A DNA stretch of 64,000 nucleotides from JAUXFS01 sp050329575 (GTDB lineage: Bacteria; Pseudomonadota; Alphaproteobacteria; Rhodospirillales; Defluviicoccaceae): the NCBI GenBank assembly GCA_050329575.1, contig JBHJOP010000009.1:72562-136561 (forward strand). Direction: 5' to 3'. Below, piece by piece: positions 61,451 through 64,000 of this stretch. The position numbers were made by a program, and so were the translations under genes. The notes beneath the pieces are model-generated. The model was not told the DNA's origin. It worked only from the letters and a program-made list of their open reading frames with translations, and searched no databases. How positions within the stretch are numbered: the stretch's first letter is position 1; the number at the start of each line of letters is the position of its first letter.

Positions 61451-63234
61451 ACCTGTTTCGCCATTTTCGCGACCGGGTGGTCGGCGAAGTCGAAGGGCTG
61501 GTCGCCGAAGGCGGCTTGCCGCCGGGCCTGGAGACGGCCCGGATCGCGGTCGAACCGCCCCGCGACCCCGGACACGGCGACGTCACCACCAACGCGGCGA
61601 TGGTGCTGGCCGCCGCCGCCGGCCTGCGGCCGCGGGATCTGGCGGCGATGCTGCTCCCCCGCCTCGCCGCCCTCCCGCACGTCGAGGCGGCGGAGATCGC
61701 CGGTCCGGGCTTCATCAACCTCCGCCTCGGCGACGCGTTCTGGCACGCGCGGCTCGCCGACATCCTCACCGCCGGCACCCGCTATGGCGACTCCGCGCTC
61801 GGCGCCGCCACCGCGGTCAACGTCGAATACGTCTCGGCCAACCCCACCGGTCCGCTGCACGTCGGCCACGGACGCGGCGCGGTGGTCGGCGACGCGCTGG
61901 CGTCGCTGCTCGACAAGGCGGGGTTCGCCGTCACCCGCGAATATTACGTCAACGATGCCGGGGCCCAGGTCGACAAGCTCGCCGACGCCGCCTACTGGCG
62001 CTATCTGCAGGCGCTCCCTGAAGATGACCGGGCGCTCCCGGGGGCATTGCGGGTGCCGAGCGAAGAGATGCCGGACATCGAATACAAGGGCGAGTACTTG
62101 GTCCCGGTCGGCCAGGCGCTGGCCGAGCGCCACGGCGCCGCCCTCGTCGACCTTCCGCACGCGGAACGGCGGCGGCTGGTCCGGGACTTCGCCGTCGAGG
62201 CGATGATGGGGCTGATCCGCGACGACCTCGCCCTCCTCGGCATCCGCTTCGACGTCGTGTCCTCGGAGCGGGCGCTGGTCGAGCAAGGCGGCGTCGATGC
62301 GGCGCTCGACCGGCTCGACCGGCTCGGGCTGATCTATACCGGTGTCCTCGAGCCGCCGAAGGGCAAGCTGCCCGACGACTGGGAACCGCGGCCGCAAACC
62401 CTGTTCAGGGCTACCCGGTTCGGCGACGACGTCGACCGGCCGCTCAGGAAGTCGGACGGGTCGTGGACCTACTTCGCGACCGACATCGCCTATCATCTCG
62501 ACAAGTTCCGCCGCGGCCATCGGACGATGATCGACGTCTGGGGCGCCGACCACGGGGGCTATGTCAAACGGATGAAGGCGGCGGTGCAGGGCGTCACCGA
62601 GGGCGAGGGGATGCTCGACGTCAAGCTCTGCCAGATGGTCAACCTGCTCGACGGCGGCCAGCCGGTGAAGATGTCGAAGCGGGCAGGGACCTTCGTCACT
62701 CTGCGCGACGTCGTCGAGCGGGTCGGCCGCGGCGTGTTCCGGTTCATCATGCTGACCCGCAGGAACGACGCCCAGCTCGACTTCGATTTCGAGAAGGTGA
62801 CCGAACAATCGCGCGAGAACCCGGTGTTCTACGTGCAATACGCCCACGCCCGCTGCCGCTCGGTGTTCCGCCACGCGGCTGAGTTGTTCGGTGAGGACCG
62901 GCTGAGCGATCGGGCGCTGGCGGCCGTCGATCCGCGACCGCTCACCGACCCGGGCGAACTCGCCCTGATCAGAGCGATGGCCGGCTGGCCGCGACTGGTC
63001 GAGAGCGCGGCGGAAGCCCACGAACCGCATCGCGTCGCGTTCTACTTGCAGGAGCTCGCGGCCCTGTTCCACCTGTTTTGGAACAAGGGCAACGACGACG
63101 CGCGATTGCGGTTCATCCATCCGGACGATCACCCGCTGACTCTGGCGCGTCTCGCCCTGGTGCGCGGTGTGCAACTGGTGATCGCCTCGGGCCTCGAAGT
63201 GATCGGCGTCGAACCGGCGGAGGAATTGCGATGA
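61447..63234 (+). CDS. argS: Arginyl-tRNA synthetase
   Basis: Charges tRNA-Arg. The 595-residue class I enzyme shows the additional N-terminal domain, the HIGH-type HVGH at 138-141 (SANPTGPLHVGHGRGAVVGD), the KMSKR motif at 408-412 (GGQPVKMSKRAGTFVTLRD) and the arginyl-specific ENPVFYVQYAHAR block, with the DALR anticodon-binding domain at the end. ATG at 61447 overlaps dgt; the stop overlaps the next ATG as ATGA, so dgt-argS-SPOR are coupled, an order known from other alphaproteobacteria. Confidence 0.96.
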   Translation: MNLFRHFRDRVVGEVEGLVAEGGLPPGLETARIAVEPPRDPGHGDVTTNAAMVLAAAAGLRPRDLAAMLLPRLAALPHVEAAEIAGPGFINLRLGDAFWHARLADILTAGTRYGDSALGAATAVNVEYVSANPTGPLHVGHGRGAVVGDALASLLDKAGFAVTREYYVNDAGAQVDKLADAAYWRYLQALPEDDRALPGALRVPSEEMPDIEYKGEYLVPVGQALAERHGAALVDLPHAERRRLVRDFAVEAMMGLIRDDLALLGIRFDVVSSERALVEQGGVDAALDRLDRLGLIYTGVLEPPKGKLPDDWEPRPQTLFRATRFGDDVDRPLRKSDGSWTYFATDIAYHLDKFRRGHRTMIDVWGADHGGYVKRMKAAVQGVTEGEGMLDVKLCQMVNLLDGGQPVKMSKRAGTFVTLRDVVERVGRGVFRFIMLTRRNDAQLDFDFEKVTEQSRENPVFYVQYAHARCRSVFRHAAELFGEDRLSDRALAAVDPRPLTDPGELALIRAMAGWPRLVESAAEAHEPHRVAFYLQELAALFHLFWNKGNDDARLRFIHPDDHPLTLARLALVRGVQLVIASGLEVIGVEPAEELR

Positions 63235-64000
63235 CGACCTTGGGACCGCCACCCCGCAGCCTGGACCCGGAGAACGCCGCCGCCGGCGACGACCCCGCGG
63301 GATCGTGGCGGCGCGTGCTGGGCCGCAGGCGGGTGTGGGGCGGCATCGCGGCCGTCGCCCTGCTGGTGATCGGCGGCGGCGGCCTCGCGCTGTTTGGCCG
63401 CGACGATGCGCCACGCTACGCCGATCCGTCCGAGGCGCCGTTGATCCGCGCCGATCCCGAACCGGTCAAAGAGCGCCCCGAACAGCCGGGCGGCATGGAG
63501 GTCGCCAACCGCGACAAGCTGGTCTATCGGCGGCTGGAAGGAATGACCGAGCCGCCGTCGGTCGAGAAGCTGTTGCCGGAGCCGGAACAGCCGCTGCCGC
63601 CGCCGCGCCCGGTCCCGCCTCCGGAACCGGACCCCGCCGCCGCCGCTCCCGCAGCGGTCGCCGCCGCCGAGGAGGGCTCCGTCCCCGCAGCGGCCGCCGT
63701 CTCCGAGACGGCCCCCGCCGAACCGTCGGCCGAGGACCGTCCGCGCCCCGCCGACCAGGCCGCCTTGGCGCCCACCCCGACGGTCGCCACCGCGGCCAAG
63801 GCGTTCCAGGTGCAGCTGGTCGCGGTCGGCAAGCGCGAGCAGGCCGAGGCGATGTGGAAGACGCTGCGCGGCAAGCACGCGGATCTGCTGGGCGCACTCG
63901 AGCCGACCATCGCCCGCGCCGAACTCGCCGGCAAGGGGGTGGTGTATCGGCTGCGCGCCGGTCCCCTCGACGGCGAGGCCCGGGCGCGGTCACTGTGCGA
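63231..64000 (+). CDS. SPOR-domain protein, C-terminus cut by window edge
   Basis: Encodes at least 256 residues. A cytoplasmic N-terminus (~1-35) is followed by one transmembrane helix (GGIAAVALLVIGGGGLALF), a periplasmic acidic/Pro/Ala-rich linker (PEPEQPLPPPRPVPPPEP and further Ala/Pro repeats), and the beginning of a SPOR domain (FQVQLVAVGKREQAEAMWKTLRGK ... VVYRLRAGPLDGEARA). SPOR domains bind denuded peptidoglycan at division sites. This gene next to argS is typical of alphaproteobacteria, where nagZ and scpA often follow. The frame runs off the end without a stop. Confidence 0.88.
   Translation, partial: MTTLGPPPRSLDPENAAAGDDPAGSWRRVLGRRRVWGGIAAVALLVIGGGGLALFGRDDAPRYADPSEAPLIRADPEPVKERPEQPGGMEVANRDKLVYRRLEGMTEPPSVEKLLPEPEQPLPPPRPVPPPEPDPAAAAPAAVAAAEEGSVPAAAAVSETAPAEPSAEDRPRPADQAALAPTPTVATAAKAFQVQLVAVGKREQAEAMWKTLRGKHADLLGALEPTIARAELAGKGVVYRLRAGPLDGEARARSLC

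Overview
The window is a GC-rich chromosomal segment from an alphaproteobacterium, most likely a Rhodospirillales-type organism. The evidence is the set of alphaproteobacterial marker families (bolA divergent from a J-domain gene, UPF0262, DUF4167, DUF1476, DUF2889, a phasin, xerD, carA-yqeY-dnaG) and their gene order. Genes are tightly packed, with many 4-base ATGA/GTGA stop-start overlaps. Nearly everything is core housekeeping; one accessory patch stands out.

Layout. 1-5.1 kb: an edge-truncated J-domain protein, bolA, DUF2889, a CBS-pair protein, a CorC/HlyC membrane protein, aroB-aroK. 5.3-9.4 kb (+): a small membrane peptide, a secreted hypothetical protein and xerD in an overlapping cluster, then an acetyl-CoA hydrolase/CoA-transferase homologue. 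9.4-19.3 kb: SirB1-like protein, SDR, PhyH dioxygenase (+), lipoproteins, glycerophosphodiesterase, accA, LMW phosphatase/UPF0262, hisD-hisG, murA. 19.4-22.3 kb (+): tRNA-Thr(GGT), an SLC13 transporter, a MOSC protein. 22.3-34.6 kb (-): DUF4167, prmC-prfA-hemA-hisS-ispG-rodZ, then ptsP, a nitronate monooxygenase-like protein and lysC. 34.9-44.6 kb: ubiG, purC, greA, carB, carA, then yqeY-dnaG on +.

44.6-48.6 kb is the anomaly. Downstream of dnaG, where rpoD usually sits in alphaproteobacteria, there is instead a lower-GC patch with a secreted repeat protein of unknown function, about 1.9 kb without convincing genes, and a short motif reminiscent of REP-associated transposase flanks. 48.6-53.8 kb (+): opgG-opgH (osmoregulated periplasmic glucan synthesis) and an OxyR-like LysR regulator. 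53.9-58.9 kb: divergent DUF1476 protein, csaA, phasin with a clear promoter, TetR, proC, YbjN, ubiK, a pentapeptide-repeat protein. 58.9-64 kb: xth, erpA, then dgt-argS-SPOR protein, cut by the right edge.

No CRISPR array, complete prophage, intact insertion sequence or defence island was found. The most interesting points are: an OxyR homologue with Ser in place of the peroxide-sensing Cys199; a CoA-transferase homologue with Gly where the family has its catalytic Glu; a glutamyl-tRNA reductase (C5 heme pathway) in an alphaproteobacterial context; the island replacing rpoD, whose secreted protein seems to lack a canonical start codon; and a 7-A slippery tract near the end of prmC.
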